Positions 9,046 through 18,870 of a stretch of 64,000 nucleotides of DNA are shown here, in pieces. The DNA is taken from NCBI GenBank assembly GCA_031763025.1, contig JASSKH010000014.1, positions 10,344,563 through 10,408,562 on the forward strand. The letters are read 5' to 3'. The DNA is from Macrocystis pyrifera. Taxonomy: Eukaryota > Sar > Phaeophyceae > Laminariales > Laminariaceae. Position 1 is the stretch's first letter. Each line of letters opens with the position of its first letter. The notes under the pieces were generated by a model that did not search any database, was not told the origin of the DNA, and worked only from the letters and a program-made list of their open reading frames with translations. The translations under genes and the position numbers were made by a program.

Positions 9046-10521
9046 ATGTTGAAATGCCCGGTGACACTTGATACTCAGGGAGCTCACACGTTGAATGGGC
9101 AATTGTTCTTCATGCGTAGGGACGCGGGTTCATACGTAGACGCCACGCGGATTGTAGAGACCCCGATTGCTGCCGCTGTTTTGGCTGCTGGAAAAATGAG
9201 TAGGATGGATATTAACGACTTTCACGTTGCCCTTGCCCACTCCCATGCTGACACTCTCCGTGAGATGGCACGCCAGATGAGCACTAAGGTTTTTGGGGAG
9301 TTGGTTCCGGGTGCTAGGTATTCTGAGGCGAAAGTTTGGAGGATGGTGGTGCCGTGGACGACCGAGTGCCGTTCTACCAGGCCTCTGGAGCGTCTGTTCG
9401 TGGATCTGTCGGGACAACAGCCTACGTCTGCTGGCGGTGCGCAGTACTTGATGATGATCGTCGACTACTACTCGCGACTGGGGTGGCCGTATTTCTTGAA
9501 GCGGAAGTCCCACGTCCCGAAGGTCTTCGCTGGTTTTCTTGCCGACATCATCAACGCAAAGGGTGTGCCGTCCATCGTGGAGTGCCTTCGCTCGGACAAC
9601 GGCACCGAGTTCACCAAGGCGATGTTCGTGGAGTTGCTCAACCATCACGGCATCCGCCGCGAGCACACGCCCGTCGATTTTCCGAAGAATGACGGGGTAG
9701 TCGAGCAACGGATTGCCATGACGCTGGAGCTTGCAATGGCGCCCCGCCTGGAGGCCGCCCGCCTGTTCGACGATGCAAGAATGCCGGCGACACAGCCCCT
9801 CTGGGCTGAGTCATGCGTGTACGCGAGCGATGTGATCAACATGACGGCGAGGGTAAGGGACAAGCCGGAAATGCACTCGCCGTACCGTAAATTCTACGGG
9901 AGACCGCCGTTTGCGCGGTTACTCCCGTTTCTGAACCCGGGCTTCCACCACGTCAGGAGGGCCCTGAAGACCGAGGCAAAGGCGGAGGCTTGCTTCTACC
10001 TCAACGGCGGCAACCACCACGCAGCTGACTGCAGCAAGATCCTGCTGGTGTCTGGCCGGAGGTCGTTCTCTCGTGACGTCACTTGGGAACACTCGAGGAA
10101 GCCGTTTGTGGAGTTACTGCTTTCGGAGGGGGAGACCTCCTCGCCGCCACCGTCGCCATCGCCACCGCCCGCCGGGTGCGCCGGAGCCTCTGAGGGCCAC
10201 GTATGGCCCGAGCCATCGTCCCCATCTCCACTGCTGCCGCCGCAACCGCCGTCATCATCGCTCTACCGCCGCGGCCGCCGTTGCCGTCGCCGCCACCACC
10301 GCCGTCACCGTCGCCGTCGCTGCCGCCATCATCATCACCGCAGCCGCTATAGCCACTGTCACCGCCGCCGCCGTCGCCACCGCCGCTGTCGCCGCCGCCG
10401 TCGTCGCCGCCGTTATCATCGCCGTCGCCGCCGCAGCAGCTACCGCAGCCATAGCTTTCGCAGCGTGCTGCCCGGGTACTGGGTTCGTGTATCCCGGACC
10501 CGGAGGATGGCGATATGCTGA
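9046..10521 (+). CDS. copia integrase, open for 491 codons
   Basis: Integrase inserts the cDNA into the host genome. Residues 50-115 correspond to the pre-integrase domain: its histidines are present (DFHVALAHSH), but the C-X2-C pair is replaced (GARYSEAK). The core starts RLFVDLSG (D120), then LRSDNGTEF (D184) and NDGVVEQRI (E220). That gives D-X63-D-X35-E, the expected copia triad. After about residue 330 the copia-type C-terminal region (YRKFYGRPPF, SFSRDVTWEH) leads into a Pro/Ser stretch and then an Arg/His run coded by CCG/CGC-type triplets (10140-10450), which is microsatellite expansion in the hinge before RT. The longest clean frame of the element. Confidence 0.85.
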   Translation: MLKCPVTLDTQGAHTLNGQLFFMRRDAGSYVDATRIVETPIAAAVLAAGKMSRMDINDFHVALAHSHADTLREMARQMSTKVFGELVPGARYSEAKVWRMVVPWTTECRSTRPLERLFVDLSGQQPTSAGGAQYLMMIVDYYSRLGWPYFLKRKSHVPKVFAGFLADIINAKGVPSIVECLRSDNGTEFTKAMFVELLNHHGIRREHTPVDFPKNDGVVEQRIAMTLELAMAPRLEAARLFDDARMPATQPLWAESCVYASDVINMTARVRDKPEMHSPYRKFYGRPPFARLLPFLNPGFHHVRRALKTEAKAEACFYLNGGNHHAADCSKILLVSGRRSFSRDVTWEHSRKPFVELLLSEGETSSPPPSPSPPPAGCAGASEGHVWPEPSSPSPLLPPQPPSSSLYRRGRRCRRRHHRRHRRRRCRHHHHRSRYSHCHRRRRRHRRCRRRRRRRRYHRRRRRSSYRSHSFRSVLPGYWVRVSRTRRMAIC

Positions 10522-10735
10522 GGGGGCGGACAAGGGGGGAGACTGCACGACACCAGGAGAGCGGTGGCGCTGTGCAGAGAGGGCGGACTAGGGAGGAGAT
10601 CGCACGACACCAGGAGGGTGGGGGCGGTGTGCAGGGTGGTCGGACCAGGGAGGAAGCTGGGCGACACCCGGAAGATGGAGATGTGCTGAGGGGGTGGACA
10701 AGAGGGGAGACTGTGCGGAACAGCGAGGCTATGGG
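10512..10735 (+). repeat. Four ~57-60-bp minisatellite repeats in the integrase-RT hinge
   Basis: The translated unit is about 19-20 residues, RGRTRGETARHQESGGAVQ, repeated four times with changes (RGRTREEIARHQEGG, GGRTREEAGRHPEDG, RGWTRGETVRNSEA). It lies between integrase and RT, a linker region tolerant of length change. Confidence 0.8.
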
Positions 10736-10779
10736 GCATGAGCTGCTGTCGTTGATGGCAGCGCGGGAAGGTATAGGCC

Positions 10780-12380
10780 ATGTATTTTTTCCACCAAGCC
10801 CCACCGCGCGAGAACCCTCCCCTTCCCACACGTCCGGCGAGCGAGCTTTCGACGCCGAGCTCGTATGCTGAAGCGTGTGCGGACGAGTATTCGGCCATCT
10901 GGAGGCAGGCGATGGACAAGGAATACCATGGGCTGGCGGACGCGGGGACGTTGGAAGCGACGTAGCAACCAGAGGGGCTCAACGTCATCTCGGCGAAGTG
11001 GGTGTTCGCCTGGAAGTCCAACGAACATGGTGATGTGGTGCGGGCGAAAGCAGGGCTGGTGGCATTAGGTTTAAAGCAGCGTGAGGGTATTGATTCTCAG
11101 AGACTTTTGCTCCGACGCCTGCAGCGTCTTATTTCCGTTTGTTGGGTGCTATTGCGTGCGAGTTGGGTGTGGATTAGTGTCATTTCGATACTGAGCAGGC
11201 GCTCGTGCAGTCGAGTTTGGATGAGGATGTATTCATGCGACTACCCCCTGGCTGCGGCGAAATGTCTGGTAAGGTAGCCAGGTTGAATCGCAGTCTCCAC
11301 GGCTTCAAGCAAGCGTCGAGGTCGTGGCACAGCCACCTTCTCACTCGCATGAAGAGTCTGGGATTTGAGAAGAGCACCGCTGATGCGTGTGTAATGAGGT
11401 TGGTCGAGACGGGTTCTGTCTCCATTGTAACGGTAGTTCAGGTGGATGATATTTTTGCTGTAGAAACTTAGAACTAGAAGCGATCAGTTCTGTGAAGACC
11501 TGAACAACCTTGTTCCGATCAACAATCTGGGCGGGTTGCGGTGGTACGCTGGTTGTTGGTTTTCGAGGGATTGGGATGCCGGTATCTTAACAATTTCGCA
11601 GCAGTCGTTCGCTGAAAATGCCGCGGCGAGGATTGGTGTTAGTTCTGGAAGGAACAACCCGCTTTCGACTGTTGTGAAGCTCGAGGAGTTTGACGAGAAT
11701 GAGCCCGTGGGTGATTGGCCTTTTCGCGAGTTGGTGGGGTGCTTGAATGTGGCTTGCGAACCAAACACGACCGAATATTGCGAACGTGGTGAGGGCGATA
11801 GCGAGGTACACGGATAGGCTGAGGGAAGTACACTGGAGGACAGCAGTCGATATTTTAGAGTATGTATTTTCTACGAGTGATTTTGGAATTACGTTCATGA
11901 AGGGTAGCGGGCTTGAGCTGGTAGCGTTTGCAGATGCAGACTATGCCAACAAAGCCCCTGACAGGAGGTCAGTTTCCGGTGGGGCTATCATGTGTGCTGG
12001 GGCGTGTGTGCTAGTTTTCTAGGACGCAGAAATGCGCCACACTCTCAACCGCTGAGGCCGAATATGTAGCACTGGCAGACACTATCAAGGAGGCAATGTT
12101 CATACATATAGAGTTTCATTTTTCCGGGGTTTGGGGAGAGATGCATTACGGTTCTCGAGGATAACGAGGGGGCAAGGCACCTGGTACATAATCCAGTGTG
12201 CACGTCGAGTTCGAAGCACATCGACGTACGACACCACTTTTTGCAGGAGTTATTTTCAAGGGGGAGTTTGTTCTTACCCATGTAGAGTCGGAGGAACAGC
12301 ATGCAGACTTCTTGACAAAGCCACTCAACAACACGGTGTTTCGTTACCACCGGGATTTTCTGATGAATACTTGACGCGGT
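10780..12380 (+). pseudogene. copia reverse transcriptase and RNase H, broken by stops and frameshifts
   Basis: The pieces in order: YAEACADEYSAIWRQAMDKEY and, after one TAG at 10963-10965, NVISAKWVFAWKSNEHGDVV. A frameshift near 11095 follows. Then ARLNRSLHGFKQASRSW and the catalytic box VQVDDIFA (GTGGATGAT at 11442-11450). After stops around 11469-11490 come LRWYAGCWFSRDWD and NPLSTVVKLEEFDENE. A frameshift near 11745 leads into RNase H (NQTRPNIANVVRAIARY, FADADYANKAPDRRSVSGG). Beyond 12020 it continues TLSTAEAEYVALADTIKEA and ends HADFLTKPL. RT copies the element RNA and RNase H degrades the RNA strand. All signature blocks are present, so decay is moderate. Confidence 0.85.
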
Positions 12381-13015
12381 TTTTTCCGAGGTAGAAGGTT
12401 TTATGTTATTTTAGAGTGAAGGATTTGTCTGAACTACGGATAAACCCGAAGATGCTGCCGTTTTTCTCTAGCTATTCCGTGGATGATACCATTTTGTTCC
12501 TGGTGATGGATTTCGAGAGTTTTGGGGTGTTTTCAAGTAGTTTCAACGTCAAATAAAATTCAAGTGAAGGAATGTATGCTATCTCACATTACCGTCGCGA
12601 TCTGTGTATCTATGGCGGGAGTAGGGGACAAGGAGAGACTCTTGTCCGGAGGAACGGGGTTCCTTGTGATCTCCGGCATTTAATTTCTTGGCTTAATTAT
12701 TATTTTGATGAGTATGGCTACTGTGGTATTTTCTATGATTTGCATTAGTTCCTCATGAAATAGAGGGAGGGGTTTGGATAAGGCTGAAGAGAGACTATGA
12801 AGCGCCTGGGGGCGTGTGCGGTCCATAGAAAATGTTTTCTGAGTTGGAGGGTTTGGATTGTATTTTAGAAATTGAGAGCTTGTGTTTTGGTTCTTGAAAT
12901 TTTGTGTTTCTGAATTTCATATGAGTTGGTGATAATATTGAGATGTTCCAACCCAGCGGAGTCGTACATTGTAGTGTACAGAGCTGGGGGGATATTGAAG
13001 TATGGTCGTGTATAA

Positions 13016-13028
13016 TGAGAAGGAGGGA
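13016..13028 (+). promoter_or_regulatory. Polypurine tract
   Basis: TGAGAAGGAGGGA lies directly before the 3' LTR, where copia elements prime plus-strand DNA synthesis. Confidence 0.7.
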
Positions 13029-13314
13029 TATTGATTGTGCTCAGAAACACGACGGAGACGTTACATCTAACATTAGGGAGTTCCATATATTGATATGAGA
13101 TTATATGGGATTATAGGAGAGATATTTAGACGGATATTCGGCGGGATAAACGGGAGGTTTATTCCCGCAACCTGTTGGATAATAATCTGCATACGATGCA
13201 TGAGCTGTCACTCGACAGCTCGGATATAATATGAGAGGATTTCCTTGTTACTGTCTGGAGTCAACCACGCGTTCCCGTGCCAGCTGCGCCTATACCTTTA
13301 GAGATCAATCAACA
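13029..13314 (+). repeat. 3' LTR of the copia element
   Basis: A 286-bp block matching 6526-6799. It follows the polypurine tract and ends ...ATCAATCAACA like the 5' LTR. The two LTRs differ at many positions and by small indels, so the insertion is not recent. Confidence 0.8.
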
Positions 13315-14460
13315 GAAGTGCAAACGTGCAGTTGGGGGTTGTTTTTTTGTCGCATTTTGTGCACATCAATTTTCAACCAATTTCGACCACTGCAGCACCT
13401 CTACGTTGAGGTGTAGGCCTCTGTTGAGAACGTACGGGGGGTCAAACTCGAGAGGAATACGAGCTGCTGTGATGAACCTCTAACAGGTCACTGTCGCTCT
13501 CCGGTAATCGCGAACCAGCCGAAGTTCTAAACGCAGCGTGTTGAACTAGCGACGTTTGGTTGTTTGTAAGATTTTTTTTTCTGTTCCGATAAAACATCCA
13601 CATACTAGAGACCGGTAAGCCGGAGACCAGGAGACGCTTGGGTGCCAGCGTGGCCTCAAGCTCAAGTAGTTGTCACGGACGGGGCTCTTCAAAACTGAGA
13701 AACTAGTTGGTGCTAACACGCGCAACATTGCGGATGGTCTTGCTGTTTTCCCGGACCAACGCACAAACGTTTGGACGGCATTTTGCCGCCTTCATCATCC
13801 CTGGGAACTGCCCACAGTATCTTTGGATCAAGTTTTATTTTTTCGCTGTTGCAGTGTGCGTTACGACAGCAATAGCGGAGGCGTGCCACGATATGCGTAT
13901 GGTAGCACTTTTGGTCGAACTGTCACTGGGACCGATTGCCAATAGACTCCTTAACCTAGTATCGTTGGAATACCATTACTAATAGACTACTGCGATACCA
14001 GCGTTTCACGCTGTTAATCGTGTGATATACCAGCACCTACTTCGGTATTTTCGTCCGGCGCACTTTTCGTTTCTCAAACCCAATTGTTCTTGGGCGATGT
14101 TCACACCGCGTCACGTATAACGAGCCTCAGAAGGCAACACATTGTCACCCTCTACCGTAGCAGTACCTACACTACAGTAAGTAGCCCATGGGATTGTGTA
14201 CAGGGTTTACAGTGTCCCTCAAATTCCGCTGTAGAGTGACTCACTTTTAGTACCGAGCCCCTCAAGCGAGGAACCTCTAGTGGGTGGGTGCTACGGTACC
14301 CCCTACCCTACCTGGTATACCTTAAAGATCAAGTGGTGGAAATATTCTGCCTCGTCCGGGCGATGAAAAACAAAACAGAAAATTCGTTCGCTAGCTTGAG
14401 TCCGGACTTTAGGAACTCTCTCTTAGTGGCACACATTCACGATCGAGCTCCGCCCCATTC
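13315..14460. other. No gene recognised
   Basis: Several short frames overlap but none resembles a protein. The TATACC/GGTATA words are scattered, without a clear repeat. Confidence 0.4.
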
Positions 14461-14634
14461 GAAAAACAGACGGTGCCATCGCTATCGACCGCCAAAATGA
14501 CGTTCGGCTCCTGGAACTCCAATCGCGAGTCAGACGCTCCAATACCTGTCTCAGATATCGTAGACACCATTATAGCATCGCTGCCAGGATAAACCTTGCC
14601 GGCTGCGCCCGACTAAGCTCTGTCTCTGGCTCAC
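14461..14634 (+). repeat. Isolated copy of a ~175-bp satellite unit
   Basis: Shares the unit's landmarks with the array at 16276-17000: AAAACAG..GGT near the start, GACCGCCAAAATG, GGAACTCCAA, GAGTCAGACGCTCCA, CTTGCCGGCTGC and TCTGGCTCA at the end. Confidence 0.75.
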
Positions 14635-14639
14635 CTTCC

Positions 14640-15072
14640 CCCTACTTCATATACCTGGTATATATAGGTTGGGTTAGTGCCGGTTGACGACGACGCTGTA
14701 AAACACGCCTCTCACTGTGTGAGATAAACAATACCCTAACTCCGCACAAGGGGGATGATCGTATCACGTAGTGTGTATATGGTAAGGCACCCACGAGGCA
14801 GTTACACGGTAAACTCATCGCCTCTCTGGAAGGGGCCACACCAGAAAATGAATCAATTTATTGACGCTGTCATTCATGTTCAAGGCCGCCTCACAAGCGG
14901 TTCTTAGCATGATGTAGCTCACCCTTCATGTGACTCGCCCGACACCTCACGGCGCTTCGCGCTTGGTGCAAGCAATTTCTGCCTGCGCGGTGTAACCCGA
15001 CGAGCTCCGTCCCAGCGTTGTACGGACGCGAGGGCCATGCATGGTGATGAGTACGCCCCCCCCCCCCCCCCC
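14640..15072 (+). repeat. C-tract repeat unit A (~420 bp) with poly-C end
   Basis: Starts near GGTTGGGTTAG, contains GACGACGCTGTAAAACACG, GGCACCCACGAGGCAGTTA and ACGGCGCTTCGCGCTTGGT, and ends at a poly-C run (about 15056-15072). Similar to unit B (15690-16210) and, inverted, to units C and D (21788-22600). Confidence 0.8.
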
Positions 15073-15122
15073 TCTATGATATCGAGTACATCTCTCCTAT
15101 CGAGCACACCCCCCCCTGCCAT

Positions 15123-15637
15123 TTGAGGGAAGGAATAGGAATGATAGCATGTTTGCATGGCCCAATGGACTTCGCGAAAACGCTGAAACTGCGCTTTCGT
15201 GTAGGGGACCTGGACCTGCCAGAAAGGAGAAAGAGGTACACCAGTAGCCGGGAAGAGGAGGAAGTAGACACACAGATGTGCCAGTGTGGCAAAGCAATAC
15301 AGAGTAGAACTCACATAGTAGGAGAATGTGAAATATACAAGGAGGAACGGGATGTGTTAGAAGAGGAGATGAGGAAAATAGACGAATGTGACATGGAGGA
15401 GTTTGATACAATGAATAGCAGCGAGAAAACGATCGCTATCCTAGGAGATAGATGGTGGCCACAGGAGGGCAAACAGGAAGGGGATAAGATTAGCAAAAAG
15501 TTTCTATGTAATTTATGGAAACAAGGTAATGAGCGCCCAATTATTGGTGTCTCTATTAGGAGTAGGAACGGTGCTCCGTCTCGAAAGGGATGCGTGGTCA
15601 ATGGTCAAATGACTAAGGCAAGCAACAAATGGGTACG
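15123..15637 (+). pseudogene. LINE-C: C-terminal end of a non-LTR retrotransposon ORF2
   Basis: The frame 15123-15728 encodes an acidic, helical segment around MCQCGKAIQSRTHIVGEC. This Cys/His cluster (C-X-C...H-X4-C) resembles the zinc-finger-like C-terminus of many LINE polyproteins. No RT is present, so it is 5' truncated; both sides abut poly-C tracts. The last ~60 codons before the poly-C (KKFLCNLWKQGNERPIIG, SIRSRNG) match a minus-strand fragment at 22600-22760. The apparent proline tail is simply the poly-C tract. Assignment rests on the Cys/His pattern and repetition only. Confidence 0.5.

Positions 15638-15670
<33 letters not shown>
15638..15670 (+). repeat. Poly-C tract of 33 bases
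   Basis: The longest homopolymer in the window; it separates LINE-C from repeat unit B. Confidence 0.95.
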
Positions 15671-15689
15671 TGCCATCGTGCTTCCTCAC

Positions 15690-16210
15690 CCCTGCCCCTA
15701 TATTATGTACCAATATCGGTTGGGTTAGCGACGACGCTGTAAAACACGCCTTTCACTGCGTGAGCCAGACAGCCAGGGTACCGTTTTTGTTTTGGCGGTT
15801 ACCACGGCTGGCGGTCGAGCCAATAATTTTAGAGCGGGGAGAACCTTTACTCCCCGCACAAGGGAAACAGTCGTATCGCGTAGTGTGTACGTGATGAGGC
15901 ACCCACGAGGCAGTTAACACAGTAAACCCATTCCTGTCTCTAGAAGTGGCCACCCCAGAAAATGGATAAATTATATGGTGCTGTCATCCATGTGCATGAT
16001 AATCCGCCTCTAAAGCGGTTCTTAGTGGGATGCAGCCTACCCTTCATGCGACTCGCCCAACAGCTCACGGCGCTTCGCGCTTGGTGGAAGCAATGTATGC
16101 CTGGTCGGTGATAACCCGACGTGCTCAGTCCCGGCATTGTACGGATGCGAGCGTCTATGGCCATACGACTACGGCCATGCATGACAATGAATGCCTCCCC
16201 CCCCCCCCCT
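15690..16210 (+). repeat. C-tract repeat unit B (~510 bp) with poly-C end
   Basis: Same landmarks as unit A, plus a ~100-bp middle segment (ACCACGGCTGGCGG, ACTCCCCGCACAAGG) that it shares with inverted unit C. Ends in CCATGCATGACAATGAATG and poly-C at about 16198-16210. Confidence 0.8.
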
Positions 16211-16275
16211 GCCATCGTGCTTCCTCACCCCCCGCCCCCCTGATGCCCCCCTTCCCCGCGCCATCATCCCATCCA

Positions 16276-17000
16276 GAAAACAGGTGGGGTCATCACCATC
16301 TACCACCAAATGCCGCCCGGCGTTTTGAACTCCAAGCACGAGTCAGATGCTCTAGTACCTGTTGTAAATATGATGAGTACACGTGTCGTAATATGCTGCC
16401 GGGATGAATCTTGCCGGCTGCACACGAAATAAGCTGGGTTTCTGGTTCATATCCCCCCCCCCTCCCCCAATGAAAACAGGCGGGATCATCACCATCAACC
16501 AAGCACGCGTCCGATGCTTCAGTATCTGTCGTAAATATGGTAGGTGTACGTGTAGTAAGATGCTGCCGGGATGACTCTTGCTGGCGGCACCCGAATAAGT
16601 TAGGTTTCTGGCTCATATCCCCCTCCACACAAAAACAGGCCGGGTCATCACTATCAACCGCCAAAATGCCGTCCGGCTCTTGGGACTCCAAGCACGAGTC
16701 AGACGGTCCAGCATCTGTCGTAAACATGGTATGTGCACGTGTCGCAATATGCTGCCGGGATAGATCTTGCCGGCTGCACCCCAATAAGCTGGGTTTCTAG
16801 CTCACCCCCCCCCCCCCCCCCCCCCACAAAAAACAGGCGGGTCATCCTTATCAACTGCCGAAATGCCGATCGGCTCTTAGGAATCCAAGCAGACGCTCCA
16901 GTATCTATCGTAAATATGGTAAGTACACGCGTGGTAATATGCTGACGGGATGAGTCTTGCCGGCTGCACCCACATGTACTGGGTTTCTGGCTCATACCCC
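16276..17000 (+). repeat. Tandem satellite: four ~150-175-bp units separated by C-rich spacers
   Basis: Units begin at about 16276, 16471, 16631 and 16830 with AAAACAGG(C/T)GGG. Each contains TCGTAAATATGGTA or similar, ATATGCTGCCGGGAT and CTTGCCGGCTGC, and ends with TCTGGCTCATA and a C-rich spacer of up to ~20 C. The second unit lacks ~30 internal bases. A fifth, isolated copy is at 14461. Confidence 0.85.
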
Positions 17001-18779
17001 CTCCACACCACACACCACACACACGCACAAGCGATGTCCCCTTCCCCCCCTCTGTCCGGACCCTTCCCCTAACACGACTCCCCCCCTTCCCCGCCCTCGC
17101 CCCCCTCATGCCACCCCCCCCCCAACCCCCCCCCCCCTCAAACAAGCACACCAGAGTTGAAACTGCTTGTTTTTCGTAAGTGTTCACTGCCAACGTCGAC
17201 ATTTGTATCTCCTTCCACACCAGACGCACGCATCATTTCGCCTCCCGAAAATGTATCGAGCGGAATTTATGGTGTTACTCGTGACGACAAAACGTCGACA
17301 CCTCTCTCACCGAAACCCTGTTCCCCTGCGTGTACCCATTCTGGTGGCGCATCTACAGCAGTACCTCCCTATATATTCGACGCCTGCCACGGCAGGTGTT
17401 GGGGTGACAATTTTCGGCAAAACCGTCTCAGGCCGATGAGGCTACGCTTCATAGCTGAGGAGCTACTTGGCCATTACCGCTGGAACTATTATTATGCCTG
17501 CCATCCGACAACATGTAGTGCTGTTCTAAAAGAGACTAACAGAAAGTGAAGAACTCTCAGAACGAAAGCGCGGCAGTATCATCCGACAAATTAAAACTGA
17601 TGTGACGCTCATGAAGACTACCCCAACCAACATGCCTCCATTTCGTCCACCAAAACACGACCAGTCCCCTCCACAAGCACCCCCCGCGGTAATACACACC
17701 ACCAACTTACATTTAATGATACCTACTGGAACATACCATGGGATTGTTCAGCGGCGTTGCACATTCAGTCTCCCCGTAAAAAGGTCAGGTTTTGGGTGAC
17801 TTACTAGTAGTACGAGGTCTTGAAGTGAGGGGATACTCGCAACAAAAAAGGTGCATCTCTATCGCAGCATGCAAATATACTCGTTCGTCTAGCACCCGAC
17901 GCATGCTAGGGGGTAGCAGCGTGCAGCTAGTTTCTCCGAGGTTTTGCTCGCTCTACAACTTCTCGAACTACACCACAAAACAAAACCGATTTATGATAAA
18001 CATCATATGCTATACACGATGCCGTCGCCGCCGGTATGTGATCGCCTCGGTTGCGCCGGTTGCGCAGGGTTGCAACGCATGATGGGAGCCCGCTGCAACA
18101 TGCAGCACAGCAATGCCCAAAATGGTTCACCTCTACGCACGTGTCAATCGCTGTATCTTCCCTACCGCCTGCGTACGCGTGGAAACCCTCCAATTCCACT
18201 TTTTCACGCCCACATAATACACTACCAGATAGGAGCACATTGACACGAGGTGTGACTCGTGCATCCATACGTGAGCAGTACACAGAGCTTCCCGACGACT
18301 TTGTCCAACGATCACCCTTCCCCAGCATAAGCCTTTGTCCAATACAACTAGCAGTATTGTGAGGCTGATCGAGCAATTGCCACTATACTGCAGAAACGGT
18401 GCGCCAATATTGGAGAATGGTCAACAGCGTCAACTGCAGCTGCTGCTACTGCCACCGCTTTTGTGTTCCCGCGGCTACGATTACGACTGTTGCTGCTGCC
18501 ACGACAAATCCTACTACTGCCATTACTGTGGTTGAGCTACAATAACGCCTACTTACATGTTACTTATTCTACTTACAGTATACAATCAGAATACCAGTAT
18601 GCTTTGCTCGCCGTGTAAATATTTTCCATACCGCTGGGTTGAGGTCTAGGACGAAGGTGATAAATATATTTCTCTTCTCTATCGTTTTTGCCTCGTCCGG
18701 TGGAGTCAAGACCAGACCTAACACATACGGTAACTGCACGTGTGGATCCTAACCCCCGATGATACATGTGGCCGCTGTA
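17001..18779. other. No gene recognised
   Basis: A CT-rich stretch (17000-17150) is followed by unremarkable sequence. Frames of up to ~150 codons exist (17157-17549 plus, 17927-18376 minus) but overlap one another on opposite strands and contain no recognisable motif. Confidence 0.4.
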
Positions 18780-18870
18780 TACCATATTTCGAGCTGAGTG
18801 TCTATGGTCATACGACTACGGCCATACATGATAATAAGAACACTTCCCCTCCTCACCCCCCTGCCATGTT
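18780..18870 (+). repeat. Partial C-tract repeat (end portion)
   Basis: GTCTATGGTCATACGACTACGG and CCATACATGATAATAAG, followed by a C-rich stretch and CCCTGCCAT, match the last ~70 bases of units B and D. Confidence 0.65.

Larger units (their letters stand above)
6526..13314 (+). mobile_element. Near-complete Ty1/copia LTR retrotransposon, decayed
   Basis: Order from left to right: 5' LTR, gag, zinc knuckle, protease, integrase, RT, RNase H, polypurine tract, 3' LTR. This is the copia order, with integrase before RT. All domains are identifiable but gag, protease and RT carry frameshifts and stops. GAAGT follows the 3' LTR at 13315, and GAAGT (6390-6394) or AAAGT (6521-6525) precedes the two left LTR edges, consistent with a 5-bp target duplication. 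About 640 bases of non-coding sequence separate pol from the 3' LTR. Confidence 0.85.

Noticed and set aside
10073..10831. Ala/Val-rich plus frame and minus frames over the CCG region
   Set aside because: Shadows of the integrase reading frame in a triplet repeat.
15638..15670. Polyproline tail of the 201-codon frame at 15123
   Set aside because: It is the poly-C tract between repeats, not protein evolution.
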